Below are positions 26,758 through 35,837 of a stretch of 64,000 nucleotides of DNA, one piece after another. Each line of letters begins with the position of its first letter. The stretch's first letter is position 1. The stretch lies in the NCBI RefSeq assembly GCF_020866925.1, contig NZ_JAJGAK010000001.1, positions 1,594,189-1,658,188 of the forward strand. Direction: 5' to 3'. A program made the translations under genes and the position numbers. Under the pieces are notes generated by a model. That model searched no databases and was not told where the DNA came from. It was given only the letters and a program-made list of their open reading frames with translations. Origin of the DNA: Noviluteimonas lactosilytica. Its GTDB lineage: Bacteria; Pseudomonadota; Gammaproteobacteria; Xanthomonadales; Xanthomonadaceae.

Positions 26758-29094
26758 TCACTTCGGCAACTTCACTTCGTATTCGGCCGGATGTTCAGCG
26801 CCGAGGAGGTTTTCGACGAAGTAGTCCCAACGCTTGCGCATGACGTACGGCGAGTACTCGCCGTAACCGTGGCGCGCGTTCGGCAGGAGCAACAGGTCGA
26901 AATCCTTGTTCGCCTTGATCAGCGCATCGACGACGAGCAGCGTGTTCTGCGGCGGCACGTTGTCGTCCATCAGGCCGTGCATCAGGAGCAGCTTGCCCTT
27001 CAGCTTGTTGGCGTGCGACTGGTTGGCCTGGTCGTCGTAGTTGGTCTTGCCGTCCTTCGACGTGGTCAGCAGGCCCTGCCACTTTTCCGCCCAGTCGTCT
27101 TCGTAGTTGCGGTTTTCGTGGTTGCCGCTCTCGGCGATGCCGACCTTGAAAAACTCGGGGTAGCGGAACATCGCCGTGCCCGTCGCGTTGCCGCCGCCGG
27201 AGTGACCCCAGATGCCGACGCGCGTCAGGTCGATCCACGGATAGCGCTTGGCGAGTTGCTGCATGCCGGTGACCTGGTCGGGCAGCGTGTTGTCGCCGAT
27301 GTTCTTCGCGTACGCGTCGTGGAAGGCCTTCGAACGATACGGCGTGCCCATGCCGTCGATGGCGACGACGACGAAGCCGAGTTCGGCGAGCGCCTGGTTG
27401 TCGCCGTGCGACGGCGCGAAGCCGTAGGTGCGCACCGAGCCGACCTGCGGACCCGGGTAGATGTAGTTGACGATCGGGTACTTCTTCGACGGATCGAAGT
27501 TCGACGGCTTGAACATCGTGCCGTAGAGGTCGGTCTTGCCGTCGCGCGCCTTGACCACGATCGGTTCCGGCGCGACCCAGCCCGCGGCCGTGAGGCGCGT
27601 GATGTCGGCCTTCGCGACTTCGGCGAGCACCTTGCCATCCTGCGCGTCGCGCAACACGGTCACCGGCGGCACGGCCGTCGTCGAATACGTGTCGACGACG
27701 TACTTGCCGTCCTTCGACAGCTTGAACGCGTGCTGCGCGTCTTCCGGCGACAGCAGCACCGGGTCGCCGCCATCGAGGTTCACGCGGTACAGGTGCTGGT
27801 GGTACGGGTGGTGGCCTTCTTCGCGATTCACGCCGGTGAACCACACCGTGCGCGATTCGGGGTCGAGGCGCACGACTTCGGCGACGTTCCACTCGCCTTC
27901 CGTGACCTGGCGCTTCAGCTTGCCGGTCGACAGGTCATACAGATAGAGATGGCCCCAGTTGCTGCGCTGGCTCCACCACAGGATCTCGTTGCTTTCCGGC
28001 AGGTAGCGCCAGTTGATCGCGTTGATGCCGGATTCGAACCAGTTCTTCGCGTCTTCCTGGAAGACATCGCGCACTTCGCCCGTCGCGGCATCGGCCGTGC
28101 GCAGCCACGTCTTCTGGTGATCGCGCGAGGTCGAAGCGAAACCGATCGACTTGCCGTCCTTCGACCACTGCACGTCTTCCCAGCCGCCGAAGCAGCTGAC
28201 GTCGTCGCACTGGGTCGAACGATGCTGGTCGGGCGGCATCTTCAGGCGCACGACGTTTTTCGAGGGCACGTCGATCACGACGCGCTCGATCATCGTGATG
28301 TCCTTGTCGCCGACGAACGGGTACTTCCACGTTTCGATCTTCGGCGCACCGACATTCGTGCCGACGAGCGCCATCGTGCTCGTCTTGCGCTGGTCCTGCT
28401 GGAAGGTCGCGATCTTCGACGAATCCGGCGACCACACCAGGATCGCGCTGTCGTCGTGCACCCAGCCGGCGTTGTTGGTGGCGTAGCCGAAATCCTTCAC
28501 GCCGTCGGTGGTGAGCTGCGTTTCCGCGCCGGTGGCGACGTCGCGCACCCACAGGTTCCAGTCGCGGATGAAGGCTTCGCGCTTGCCGTCGGGCGAGACG
28601 TTGGCGGGGCCGTCGCCGTCCTTCGCCTTCGTCGTGGGCTTGGCGACGCAGCGCGGCTTGCTCACGTCGCACAGGTAACGCACGCCCTTCACCGAGAAGT
28701 CGTAACGGCCATCGGCATTGAGGCCGACGCCCTGGATCGACTTGTCGAGGCGCTTGGCATCGACCGGCTTGCCGGTCGCGGCCTGCAGGGCCTTGGCCAT
28801 CTTTGCGTTGTCGAACGCGGTGGTCGACTGGCCGGTGGTCGCATCGGTGCGCACCATGCGGACGCCGTTGGCGTCGTTGTCGAACCACACGAACGTCTTG
28901 TCGTCGAGCCACGTCACGCCCGTCGCGGCGTGGTCGACCAACGGATTCGTGTTCTGGGACAGCATCTTCACGGCGCGGTCGTAGTCCGCCGCCGTGACCT
29001 GCGCGGGCGACTGCGCCCACGCATTCGAAGTCAGCGCAAGCGTCGCGCCCACGGTCAGCGCACGCAGCGCCCCGCGTTGAACCTTCACACCCAT
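26758..29094 (-). CDS. Dipeptidyl peptidase IV (S9 family), exported
   Basis: A 778-residue serine peptidase removing Xaa-Pro dipeptides. The signal peptide is residues 1-27 (cleavage after AWA), so it acts in the periplasm or outside. The N-terminal beta-propeller (DPPIV_N) covers about 60-490. The alpha/beta-hydrolase domain has the nucleophile in GIWGHSGGGNATG, the acid in HGLMDDNVPPQ and the base in NARHGYGEYS, so the triad is complete. The elbow GHSGG replaces the more common GWSYGG. AGGGG precedes ATG 29094. Confidence 0.92.
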   Translation of the reverse strand: MGVKVQRGALRALTVGATLALTSNAWAQSPAQVTAADYDRAVKMLSQNTNPLVDHAATGVTWLDDKTFVWFDNDANGVRMVRTDATTGQSTTAFDNAKMAKALQAATGKPVDAKRLDKSIQGVGLNADGRYDFSVKGVRYLCDVSKPRCVAKPTTKAKDGDGPANVSPDGKREAFIRDWNLWVRDVATGAETQLTTDGVKDFGYATNNAGWVHDDSAILVWSPDSSKIATFQQDQRKTSTMALVGTNVGAPKIETWKYPFVGDKDITMIERVVIDVPSKNVVRLKMPPDQHRSTQCDDVSCFGGWEDVQWSKDGKSIGFASTSRDHQKTWLRTADAATGEVRDVFQEDAKNWFESGINAINWRYLPESNEILWWSQRSNWGHLYLYDLSTGKLKRQVTEGEWNVAEVVRLDPESRTVWFTGVNREEGHHPYHQHLYRVNLDGGDPVLLSPEDAQHAFKLSKDGKYVVDTYSTTAVPPVTVLRDAQDGKVLAEVAKADITRLTAAGWVAPEPIVVKARDGKTDLYGTMFKPSNFDPSKKYPIVNYIYPGPQVGSVRTYGFAPSHGDNQALAELGFVVVAIDGMGTPYRSKAFHDAYAKNIGDNTLPDQVTGMQQLAKRYPWIDLTRVGIWGHSGGGNATGTAMFRYPEFFKVGIAESGNHENRNYEDDWAEKWQGLLTTSKDGKTNYDDQANQSHANKLKGKLLLMHGLMDDNVPPQNTLLVVDALIKANKDFDLLLLPNARHGYGEYSPYVMRKRWDYFVENLLGAEHPAEYEVKLPK

Positions 29095-29193
29095 GATCCC
29101 CTGCCTGTTGCAGCTACCGGAAGCGCCCGATGCTATCGCAACCGCACGGGGGTTCGGCCCGTGCCTGAGGTCCCGGCCATGAGGACCTGCGTC

Positions 29194-29892
29194 TCAGGTC
29201 ACCCGCTTCAGCATGCGTTCGTCGCCGATGAAGCGCGCCCAGCGCGTGCCGATGTCGCTCCAGCACACGAAGTACGCCTCGGCGGCGATGTGCAGGAAGG
29301 TGGCCGGCCGCATCGCGAGGCGTTGTTCGGCCGCGCACAGCTCCCAGTCGTAGCCAAGCTGGCCGGCGAACAGGGCGCAGCGTGCGAGGTGGTAGCGGTT
29401 GCTGAGCAGGGTCACGCGGCGCGGTTTGCCGTCGGTCGGGATTTCGGCGATCAGCAGGTCGCGGGCGTTGCGCAGGTTCTGCAGGGTGTCGCGCGATGCG
29501 CCTTCCAGGCGCAGCGTCGGGCCCTGCGCGAGGTTGCGCGCGAGGAGTTCGCGTCGCGCGACTTCCGCTTCGCTCGGTTCGTGCGGTGCGCCGCCGCCGA
29601 GCAGGATCACGTCGCGGGGCGGGCGCTCGCGCCACACCGTGGCCGCGCGTTCCAGGCGCGCGGCGAAGTCCGCATCGATGCGGCCCTGCGGCGCGTGCTT
29701 GCCGAACACCAGCACGCAGTCGCCTTGTTCGGGCACGCACGGCGCCTTGCGCGCAACGCGCAGCACGTGGACGAAGTAGACGACATACACCAGGCCCGCA
29801 CTCAGCAGGCACGCCAGCAGCGCGACCACGCCGGTGTGCAGCACATCCGGGTCGGCGGCGAGGCGGAGGCGATGGGCGACGCGGGTCGGCAT
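29194..29892 (-). CDS. DUF218/YdcF-SanA-like membrane protein
   Basis: About 232 residues from ATG 29892; the start is uncertain because the frame is open upstream. One transmembrane helix (LHTGVVALLACLLSAGLVYVVY) is followed by a DUF218 domain: LVFGKHAPQGRIDADFAARLERAA, VILLGGGAPHEPSEAE, and LLSNRYHLARCALFAGQLGY. SanA/YdcF proteins are linked to envelope integrity in enterobacteria; no specific activity can be assigned here. It is divergent from the pigment ketosynthase gene. Confidence 0.82.
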   Translation of the reverse strand: MPTRVAHRLRLAADPDVLHTGVVALLACLLSAGLVYVVYFVHVLRVARKAPCVPEQGDCVLVFGKHAPQGRIDADFAARLERAATVWRERPPRDVILLGGGAPHEPSEAEVARRELLARNLAQGPTLRLEGASRDTLQNLRNARDLLIAEIPTDGKPRRVTLLSNRYHLARCALFAGQLGYDWELCAAEQRLAMRPATFLHIAAEAYFVCWSDIGTRWARFIGDERMLKRVT

Positions 29893-29988
29893 GACCGCAG
29901 AGATGGGGATTTCGGGGGAGATGTAAAGCACGTGAATGATAGTCCCCGCGCGGCGCGCCATCACGCCGGTTGTCCACGGGGGCATGGC

Positions 29989-29994
29989 TATACT
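29989..29994 (+). promoter_or_regulatory. Putative -10 of the pigment KS operon
   Basis: TATACT in the gap between the divergent DUF218 and KS genes. TTGTCC at 29970-29975 is only 13 bp upstream, too close for an optimal -35, so the assignment is tentative. Confidence 0.4.
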
Positions 29995-30076
29995 CACCCC
30001 GACTTTCGACGACCGCCCATCGCTGGAGCCGCGCTTGCCCTTCGATTCGATGCCGCAAGGCTCGCCCGCTTCGCCC

Positions 30077-31270
30077 ATGCCGCCGCTCGCGATCCGTCGC
30101 TACACCGCGACCACCGCCCTCGGCCACGGGCGCGACGCGCAGCTGAATGGGCTGCGCGAGGGCCGCGGCGGACTCCGCCGCAACGATTTCGGGGGCGACG
30201 AACGTTTGGATTGCTGGATCGGCCGCGTCGACGGCCTCGAATCCGAAGCCCTGCCCGACGCGCTCGCGCAATGGGAATGCCGCAACAACCGGCTCGCGTG
30301 GCTCGCGCTGCGCCAGGACGGGATGCTCGATGCGGTCCGTGAGGCGCGCGCACGTTTCGGCGCCGACCGCGTCGCGTTGGTGATCGGCACGTCGACCTCG
30401 AGCATCGGCGCGAGCGAGGAAGCCTACGCGCGCCTCGTCGATGCGCCCGATGGCCAGCGTGCCTTTCCGAAAGACCTGCAGCGCCCGATCGTCCACACGC
30501 CGCATTCGCTCGGCGATTTCGTGCGGCATGCGACGGGGTTGAACGGGCCATGCGTGACGGTCGCGACCGCGTGTTCATCGAGCGCGAAGGTGTTCGCACA
30601 GGCGGCGCGCCTAATCCACGCCGGCCTCGCGGACGCCGCGCTGGTCGGCGGCGTCGATACGTTGTGCGGCAGCGTGCTGTTCGGCTTCAACTCGCTGGGC
30701 CTGGTGTCGCAGGACAAGTGCAAGCCGTTCGACGCGACGCGCGATGGGTTGTCGCTCGGTGAAGCCGGCGGCTTCGCGCTGCTCGAACGCGCCGATGCGT
30801 CGCACGCGGGCCTCACGTTGCGCGGCTACGGCGAATCCAGCGACGCGCACCACATGTCGCATCCGCATCCCGAAGGCCTCGGCGCGCGCCTGGCGATGGG
30901 CGATGCATTGCGTCGCGCGGGCCTGCAACCCGCCGACATCGGCTATCTCAACCTGCACGGCACCGCGACGCCCGCCAACGACACGATCGAAGCACAGGCC
31001 GTCGCCGCGATGTTCCCGGAAACGCTGCACGCCAGTTCGACGAAGGGCTGGACCGGCCACACGCTCGGCGCCGCAGGCATCGTCGAATCGGTGATCGCGA
31101 TGCTCGCGCTCGAACACGGCGTGCTGCCCGGCATCCTCAACAGCAGCGAACACGATCCCGCGTGCGGTCCGCAGATCCGCTTCGATAACCAAGACCGCGC
31201 TGTGCGTTACGCGATGAACAATTCCTTCGGCTTCGGCGGAAACAACTGCTCGCTGGTGTTCGCCGCATGA
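30077..31270 (+). CDS. Pigment beta-ketoacyl-ACP synthase (aryl-polyene KS)
   Basis: A 397-residue FabF-like condensing enzyme. The triad is complete: Cys166 in VATACSSSA, His in LNLHGTATPANDT and His in KGWTGHTLGAAG; the C terminus NNSFGFGGNN is typical. It opens the pigment locus and is followed with a 4-bp ATGA overlap by the chain-length-factor partner, so the two should form the KS/CLF heterodimer that extends the aryl polyene. I start at ATG 30077 (MPPLAIRRYTATTALG); ATG 30050 is possible. TATACT at 29989-29994 is a plausible -10. Confidence 0.9.
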   Translation: MPPLAIRRYTATTALGHGRDAQLNGLREGRGGLRRNDFGGDERLDCWIGRVDGLESEALPDALAQWECRNNRLAWLALRQDGMLDAVREARARFGADRVALVIGTSTSSIGASEEAYARLVDAPDGQRAFPKDLQRPIVHTPHSLGDFVRHATGLNGPCVTVATACSSSAKVFAQAARLIHAGLADAALVGGVDTLCGSVLFGFNSLGLVSQDKCKPFDATRDGLSLGEAGGFALLERADASHAGLTLRGYGESSDAHHMSHPHPEGLGARLAMGDALRRAGLQPADIGYLNLHGTATPANDTIEAQAVAAMFPETLHASSTKGWTGHTLGAAGIVESVIAMLALEHGVLPGILNSSEHDPACGPQIRFDNQDRAVRYAMNNSFGFGGNNCSLVFAA

Positions 31271-32052
31271 GCACGCTCGCCGCGACCGTCGAAGGCATCG
31301 GCTTCTGGAGCAACGGCCTGCCGGACTGGAACGCCGCGCGCGCCTTCGTGCGCGACGGCACGCAACCGGAAGCCGCGCCCGCGCGTCCGTCGCCGCAACT
31401 GCTCGCGCCGAACGAACGCCGCCGCGCGCCCGACACCGTCGCGGTCGCGCTCGAAGTCGCGCTCGCCGCGTGCAACGACGCCGGTCGCGATCCGCGCGCG
31501 CTTCCGTCGGTGTTCGCCTCCACGCACGGCGACCTCGGCATCACCGATTACATGTGCGCGACGCTCGCGGCCGATCCGCGCTCGATCTCGCCCACGCGCT
31601 TCCACAACTCCGTGCACAACGCTGCCGCCGGTTACTGGACGATCGGCGCGGGCTGCACGCAGGCCACCACCGCGATCAGCGCGCACGCGGCGAGCTTCGC
31701 CGAAGGGCTGGTCGAAGCGTTGGTGCAGCTGGCGGCGGGCGAAGAGGCGGTGTTGCTCGTCGGCTACGACGGCAGTTCCTCGGGTCCGTTGTCGCCGATT
31801 TCGCCGAGCGCCGGGCTGCTCGGTGGTGCGCTGGTGCTTTCGCGCGCCGCGAAGCCCGATGCGCCGCGTATCGAAGTGCGCGTGCAGCAGGGCGACACAC
31901 CCGCGGCTACGACCCGCCTGTCGGGCCTCGCCGGGACGAACGCGATGGCGCCGATGCTGCCGTTGTTCGAGGCGCTCGCAGGCACGGCGTCCGATGTGCG
32001 ATTGTTTGCCGGCAACGGCCGCACCCTGCAGGTGGATATCGCGCATGGTTGA
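31267..32052 (+). CDS. Ketosynthase chain-length-factor-like protein
   Basis: A 261-residue protein overlapping the KS gene by 4 bp. It has the truncated ketosynthase-like fold seen in aryl-polyene chain-length factors: SPTRFHNSVHNAAAGYWTIG followed by AEGLVEALVQLAAGEEAVLLVGYD. The KS Cys-His-His triad is not present in order. In related systems this subunit pairs with the KS to control polyene length; here that is inferred from adjacency and translational coupling. Its stop overlaps the next start by 8 bp. Confidence 0.85.
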   Translation: MSTLAATVEGIGFWSNGLPDWNAARAFVRDGTQPEAAPARPSPQLLAPNERRRAPDTVAVALEVALAACNDAGRDPRALPSVFASTHGDLGITDYMCATLAADPRSISPTRFHNSVHNAAAGYWTIGAGCTQATTAISAHAASFAEGLVEALVQLAAGEEAVLLVGYDGSSSGPLSPISPSAGLLGGALVLSRAAKPDAPRIEVRVQQGDTPAATTRLSGLAGTNAMAPMLPLFEALAGTASDVRLFAGNGRTLQVDIAHG

Positions 32053-32869
32053 CGTCAACGCCCTCGCCCGCCGGACCTGCGTCGTCATCCCGGCGCTCAA
32101 CGAGTCGCTGCGGATCCGCGAGGTCGTCGAAGGCGCGCTGTCGCATTGCCCGAACGTCATCGTGATCGACGACGGGTCGGATGACGGCACGTCGGAGTGC
32201 ATCGCGGATCTTCCGATCCTGCTGCTGCGCCACGAACAACGCCGCGGCAAGGGCGCGTCGCTGCGCGAAGGATTCGCCGAAGCGCTGGCCCGCGGCTTCA
32301 GTGGCGTGCTGACGATGGATGGCGATGGCCAGCATCTCGCCGACGACATTCCGCGCCTGCTCGATGCGGCGCTGCGTTATCCGGGATCGATGATCGTCGG
32401 CTCGCGATTGCGCAAGCGCGCGCAGCAGCCGTTCCATCGCCGCTGCGCGAACGAGTTCGGCGACTGGGGCATCTCGTGGGGCTGCGGTTATCGCATCGCC
32501 GACACGCAGAGCGGCCAGCGCTATTACCCCGGCAACGTGTGCGCACTTGGCGACGTGCCGGGCGAAGATTTCGTGTTCGAAGCGCAGATCCTGATTTCCG
32601 CGGCGCGCGAACTCGGCGTGCGCGTGGTCTCGGTGCCGATCGAATCGCGTTACCAGGGGCCGGGCGTCGCGGGGCAGTTCCGCAAGAGCCACTTCCGCCC
32701 GCTGCGCGACCTGTATCGCATCACGTCGCATGTCGTCGGCCAGGTCTTGTCGCTCGACGACGTCCTCGCCGAATACCGTCGAACGCGCAACACGCCGCCG
32801 GTGATCCACGATCCGAGCGGCGAGTTCGCCGCGCCCCCGCCACTGCGCTCGGTGCAGGAGCGCACATGA
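32045..32869 (+). CDS. Family 2 glycosyltransferase of the pigment locus
   Basis: A 274-residue GT-A glycosyltransferase starting at ATG 32045, inside the end of the chain-length-factor gene. VVIPALNESLRIREVVEG and VIDDGSDDGT bind the nucleotide-sugar, and TMDGDGQHLADDIP carries the metal-binding DxD. No transmembrane helix is visible. Similar transferases occur in Xanthomonas-type pigment clusters, but the acceptor (pigment, glycerol or lipid) cannot be deduced. It overlaps the next gene by 4 bp (ATGA). Confidence 0.87.
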   Translation: MVDVNALARRTCVVIPALNESLRIREVVEGALSHCPNVIVIDDGSDDGTSECIADLPILLLRHEQRRGKGASLREGFAEALARGFSGVLTMDGDGQHLADDIPRLLDAALRYPGSMIVGSRLRKRAQQPFHRRCANEFGDWGISWGCGYRIADTQSGQRYYPGNVCALGDVPGEDFVFEAQILISAARELGVRVVSVPIESRYQGPGVAGQFRKSHFRPLRDLYRITSHVVGQVLSLDDVLAEYRRTRNTPPVIHDPSGEFAAPPPLRSVQERT

Positions 32870-34527
32870 GCGCGCAGGCCGACGTCGTCATCCTCGGGGG
32901 TGGCCTCGCCGGCCTGGCACTTGCGATCCAGCTGCGGCAGCGCGATCCGTCGATCGCGGTCACCGTGCTCGAACGGCGCACGCATCCGGTGCGCGAGGCC
33001 GCGTTCAAGGTCGGCGAGTCGACCGTGGAGATCGGCGCGCATTACTTCGCCGATGTGCTTGGATTTCGCGAGCATCTCGAGACGCGGCAACTGCGCAAGT
33101 TCGGGTTTCGTTTCTTCTTCAGCGAAGGACGCGAAGACCTCGACCGCTGCACCGAACTCGGCGTCAGCGAATTGTTGCCGACGCCGTCGTGGCAACTCGA
33201 TCGCGGGCGATTCGAAAATTTTCTCGGCGAACAGGCGCGCGCACTCGGCGTGTCGTTCCTCGACGGCGCGACGGTGCGCGCGGTGGACCTCGCGCAGGGC
33301 GATGCGCCGCACGTCGTGCAATACGATCATGCGAACGCGACCTGCGCGATCGCAGCACGCTGGATCGTCGACGCCGCGGGCCGCGCGAGCCTGCTCAAGC
33401 GCAAGCTCGGTTTGCTCGAAGCCAACGACCACGATGCGAACGCGGCATGGTGGCGCGTCGATGGTTACATCGAACCGCAGGACTGGTCGCACGATCCGGA
33501 ATGGCTCGATCGCTGCCATCCGCCCGCGCGCTGGCGTTCGACCAACCACATGTGCGGGCCGGGCTACTGGTTCTGGCTGATCCCGCTGGCGTCGAACGCG
33601 CATTCGCTCGGCATCGTGTGCGACGCGAAGCTGCATCCACTCGACACGATGAACACGCACGCGAAGGCGATGGACTGGTTGCGCACGCACCAGCCCGGCG
33701 TCGCGCGCGCCGTCGACAAGCCGGAACACGCGCTGCAGGACTTCCTGTTCTTCCGCCACTTCTCCTTCGGCTGCAAGCAGGTGTTCTCCGGCGATCGCTG
33801 GGCGCTGACCGGGGAAGCGGGGTTGTTCCTCGATCCGTTCTATTCGCCGGGCAGCGACTTCATCGCGATCAGCAACACGTACGTGTGCGACCTGATCGCG
33901 AAGGACCGCGCGGGCGAACCGTTCGCGCCATACGCGGCGATCTACGAACAACTCTACAAGTCGTTCTACGAAAACACGCTGACGCTCTACCAGGACCAGT
34001 ACCCGCTGTTCGGCGATGCGCAGGTGATGCCGCTGAAGGTGATCTGGGACTACACGTATTACTGGGCGCTGCTCGCGCCGATCTTCTTCGGCAAGCGGCT
34101 CACGGCGATCGCGTTGCTCGGGCGGTTGCGCGATGCGTTCGGGCTCGCGCGCGATCTCAACGTCGCGATGCAGGCGTTGCTGCGCGCGTGGTTCGAGCAC
34201 AACGCGGGGGCGCCGGCGCCCGATGGCCGCTTCCTCAACCAGTGGTCGATCGACTGGTTCCATGAAATGAATCGCGCGCTCAACGACGCGCTCGACGACG
34301 CGGCGTTCGAAGCGCGCCTGCGCGCCAATGTCGCGCGCATGCGCTGGCTCGCGGCGGAAATGCTCGGCGAGGCCCGGCGCGACCATCCCGCGATCGACGA
34401 CCATGGCCTCGATGCGCTGCTCGCGCCGTATCGCGAGGAAGACCGCGACGCGCCGGCGTGCCTCGACGACGCCTGGTATGCGCGCGTGCGCCAAGCGGTT
34501 TCCGATCCGTCCACCATCGAGGCCTGA
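32866..34527 (+). CDS. FAD-dependent halogenase/monooxygenase-like protein 1
   Basis: A 553-residue flavoprotein. The FAD motif VVILGGGLAGLALA is at residues 7-20, FKVGESTVEIG near 46, and YWFWLIP near 240 fits the WxWxIP motif characteristic of flavin-dependent halogenases. A GDRWALTGEAGLFLDPF segment is the second FAD site. The roughly 200-residue C-terminal extension is helical. Xanthomonadins of Xanthomonas are brominated, so a ring-halogenating role is attractive but unproven. It is translationally coupled to the glycosyltransferase by a 4-bp overlap. Confidence 0.85.
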   Translation: MSAQADVVILGGGLAGLALAIQLRQRDPSIAVTVLERRTHPVREAAFKVGESTVEIGAHYFADVLGFREHLETRQLRKFGFRFFFSEGREDLDRCTELGVSELLPTPSWQLDRGRFENFLGEQARALGVSFLDGATVRAVDLAQGDAPHVVQYDHANATCAIAARWIVDAAGRASLLKRKLGLLEANDHDANAAWWRVDGYIEPQDWSHDPEWLDRCHPPARWRSTNHMCGPGYWFWLIPLASNAHSLGIVCDAKLHPLDTMNTHAKAMDWLRTHQPGVARAVDKPEHALQDFLFFRHFSFGCKQVFSGDRWALTGEAGLFLDPFYSPGSDFIAISNTYVCDLIAKDRAGEPFAPYAAIYEQLYKSFYENTLTLYQDQYPLFGDAQVMPLKVIWDYTYYWALLAPIFFGKRLTAIALLGRLRDAFGLARDLNVAMQALLRAWFEHNAGAPAPDGRFLNQWSIDWFHEMNRALNDALDDAAFEARLRANVARMRWLAAEMLGEARRDHPAIDDHGLDALLAPYREEDRDAPACLDDAWYARVRQAVSDPSTIEA

Positions 34528-34535
34528 ATCCCGTG

Positions 34536-35780
34536 ATGCACTCGCCGCTGTTGTTGCAGCTGGTCGTCATCCTTGTCGTCGCGCGCGGGTGCGGATTATT
34601 GCTGAAGGTTTTCGGCCAGCCGGCGGTGATCGGCGAGATGGCGGCGGGGTTGGTGCTCGGACCGATCGTGTTCGGTGCGCTCGCGCCGGAGGTGCATGCG
34701 GAATTGTTCGCGAAGGAATCGCTCGGCGGCCTGACCTCGTTGTCGACGCTGGGCCTGGTGCTCTTCATGTTCATCGTCGGCGTGGAATTGCGTGCACCGG
34801 ATGGCGTGCGCGCGCAGGTCCGCGCGGCCGGCTGGGTCGGCGTGCTCGGCGTGTTGCTGCCGCTGGCCGCGGGCTTCGCGATCTCGCCGTGGTTGCACCC
34901 GCTGGCGCCCGCGGGCGTGGGGTTCTTGCCGTTCGCGCTGTTCATGGCGGCGGCGATGTCGATCACCGCGTTCCCGGTGATGGCGCGCATCCTCAAGGAA
35001 CGCGGGATGACGCAGACGCGACTGGGTCGGCTCGCGTTGAGTTCGGCGGCGATCGCCGACGTGTTCGCCTGGATCATGCTCGCGTGCGTGGTCGCGCTGA
35101 TCGGTTCCGGCGACGGCACGGCGGGCTTGCTGCGCACGTCGCTCGGGACCGTCGCGCTGCTCGTGTTCGTGTTCGCCGTGTTGCGTCCGTTGTATGCGTG
35201 GTTGCTGCGGCGCTTCGCGCCGACCGGCGCGCCGTCGCAGATGTTGCTCGCGGCGCTGCTCGTCGGTGCGATCGGTTGCGCGGCGATCACCGAATGGCTC
35301 GGCCTGCACGCGGTGTTCGGCGCGTTCCTGTTCGGCGCGTGCCTGCCGCGCGACGATCGCCTGCTCGGTTGCCTCGTCGAACGCCTCGAGTACCTGGCGA
35401 TCGTGTTGCTGATGCCGATCTTCTTCGCGCTCGCGGGGTTGAACACGACTGCCGATGCCTTCGTCGGCGCGGGCATCGGCGCGATGTTGCTGGTGTTGCT
35501 CGCCGCGATCGTCGGCAAGGTGCTGGGCGGCGCGGCGGGTGCACGCATCGCCGGTTACGGCTGGCGCGAGAGTTTCGCGACGGGCGCTCTGATGAACGCG
35601 CGCGGCCTGATGGAACTGATCGTGATGAAGGTCGGCCTGGACGCCGGGCTGATCGGGCCGTCGCTGTTCACGATGTTGCTGGTGATGGCGTTGGTGACGA
35701 CGGTGATGACGGGGCCGATGCTGACGTTGTTCGGCGGACGTTCGCCGGCGCTCGTCGATCCGTCGTCCGAGCGGGCGTGA
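34536..35780 (+). CDS. Cation:proton antiporter (CPA2, KefB-like)
   Basis: A 414-residue polytopic protein with about 12 transmembrane helices and no C-terminal TrkA-N domain. GQPAVIGEMAAGLVLGP near residue 25, AAAMSITAFPVMARIL near 140 and AFLFGACLPRD near 270 are sodium/proton-exchanger family features. ATG 34536 is adjacent to an alternative GTG 34533. It ends the forward arm of the pigment locus, 8 bp after the halogenase-like gene, so it is probably co-transcribed; its role in pigment production or transport is not established. Confidence 0.88.
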   Translation: MHSPLLLQLVVILVVARGCGLLLKVFGQPAVIGEMAAGLVLGPIVFGALAPEVHAELFAKESLGGLTSLSTLGLVLFMFIVGVELRAPDGVRAQVRAAGWVGVLGVLLPLAAGFAISPWLHPLAPAGVGFLPFALFMAAAMSITAFPVMARILKERGMTQTRLGRLALSSAAIADVFAWIMLACVVALIGSGDGTAGLLRTSLGTVALLVFVFAVLRPLYAWLLRRFAPTGAPSQMLLAALLVGAIGCAAITEWLGLHAVFGAFLFGACLPRDDRLLGCLVERLEYLAIVLLMPIFFALAGLNTTADAFVGAGIGAMLLVLLAAIVGKVLGGAAGARIAGYGWRESFATGALMNARGLMELIVMKVGLDAGLIGPSLFTMLLVMALVTTVMTGPMLTLFGGRSPALVDPSSERA

Positions 35781-35837
35781 CGCTTACGTCATTCCCGATT
35801 ACGTCGCCCCTGGTGACAGCATTCCCGCTTACGTCAT
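35781..35837. repeat. Short direct repeats between antiporter and fabG
   Basis: CGCTTACGTCAT occurs at 35781-35792 and 35826-35837, and CATTCCCG-TTACGTC-like units at 35790-35805 and 35820-35835 differ at one base. The last copy contains the fabG stop codon, so the intergenic DNA looks like duplicated fabG 3'-end sequence. Confidence 0.55.

Noticed and set aside
26791-30342. 1183-codon open frame opposite the dipeptidyl peptidase
   Set aside because: Antisense shadow; the opposite strand encodes a complete peptidase with signal peptide and catalytic triad.
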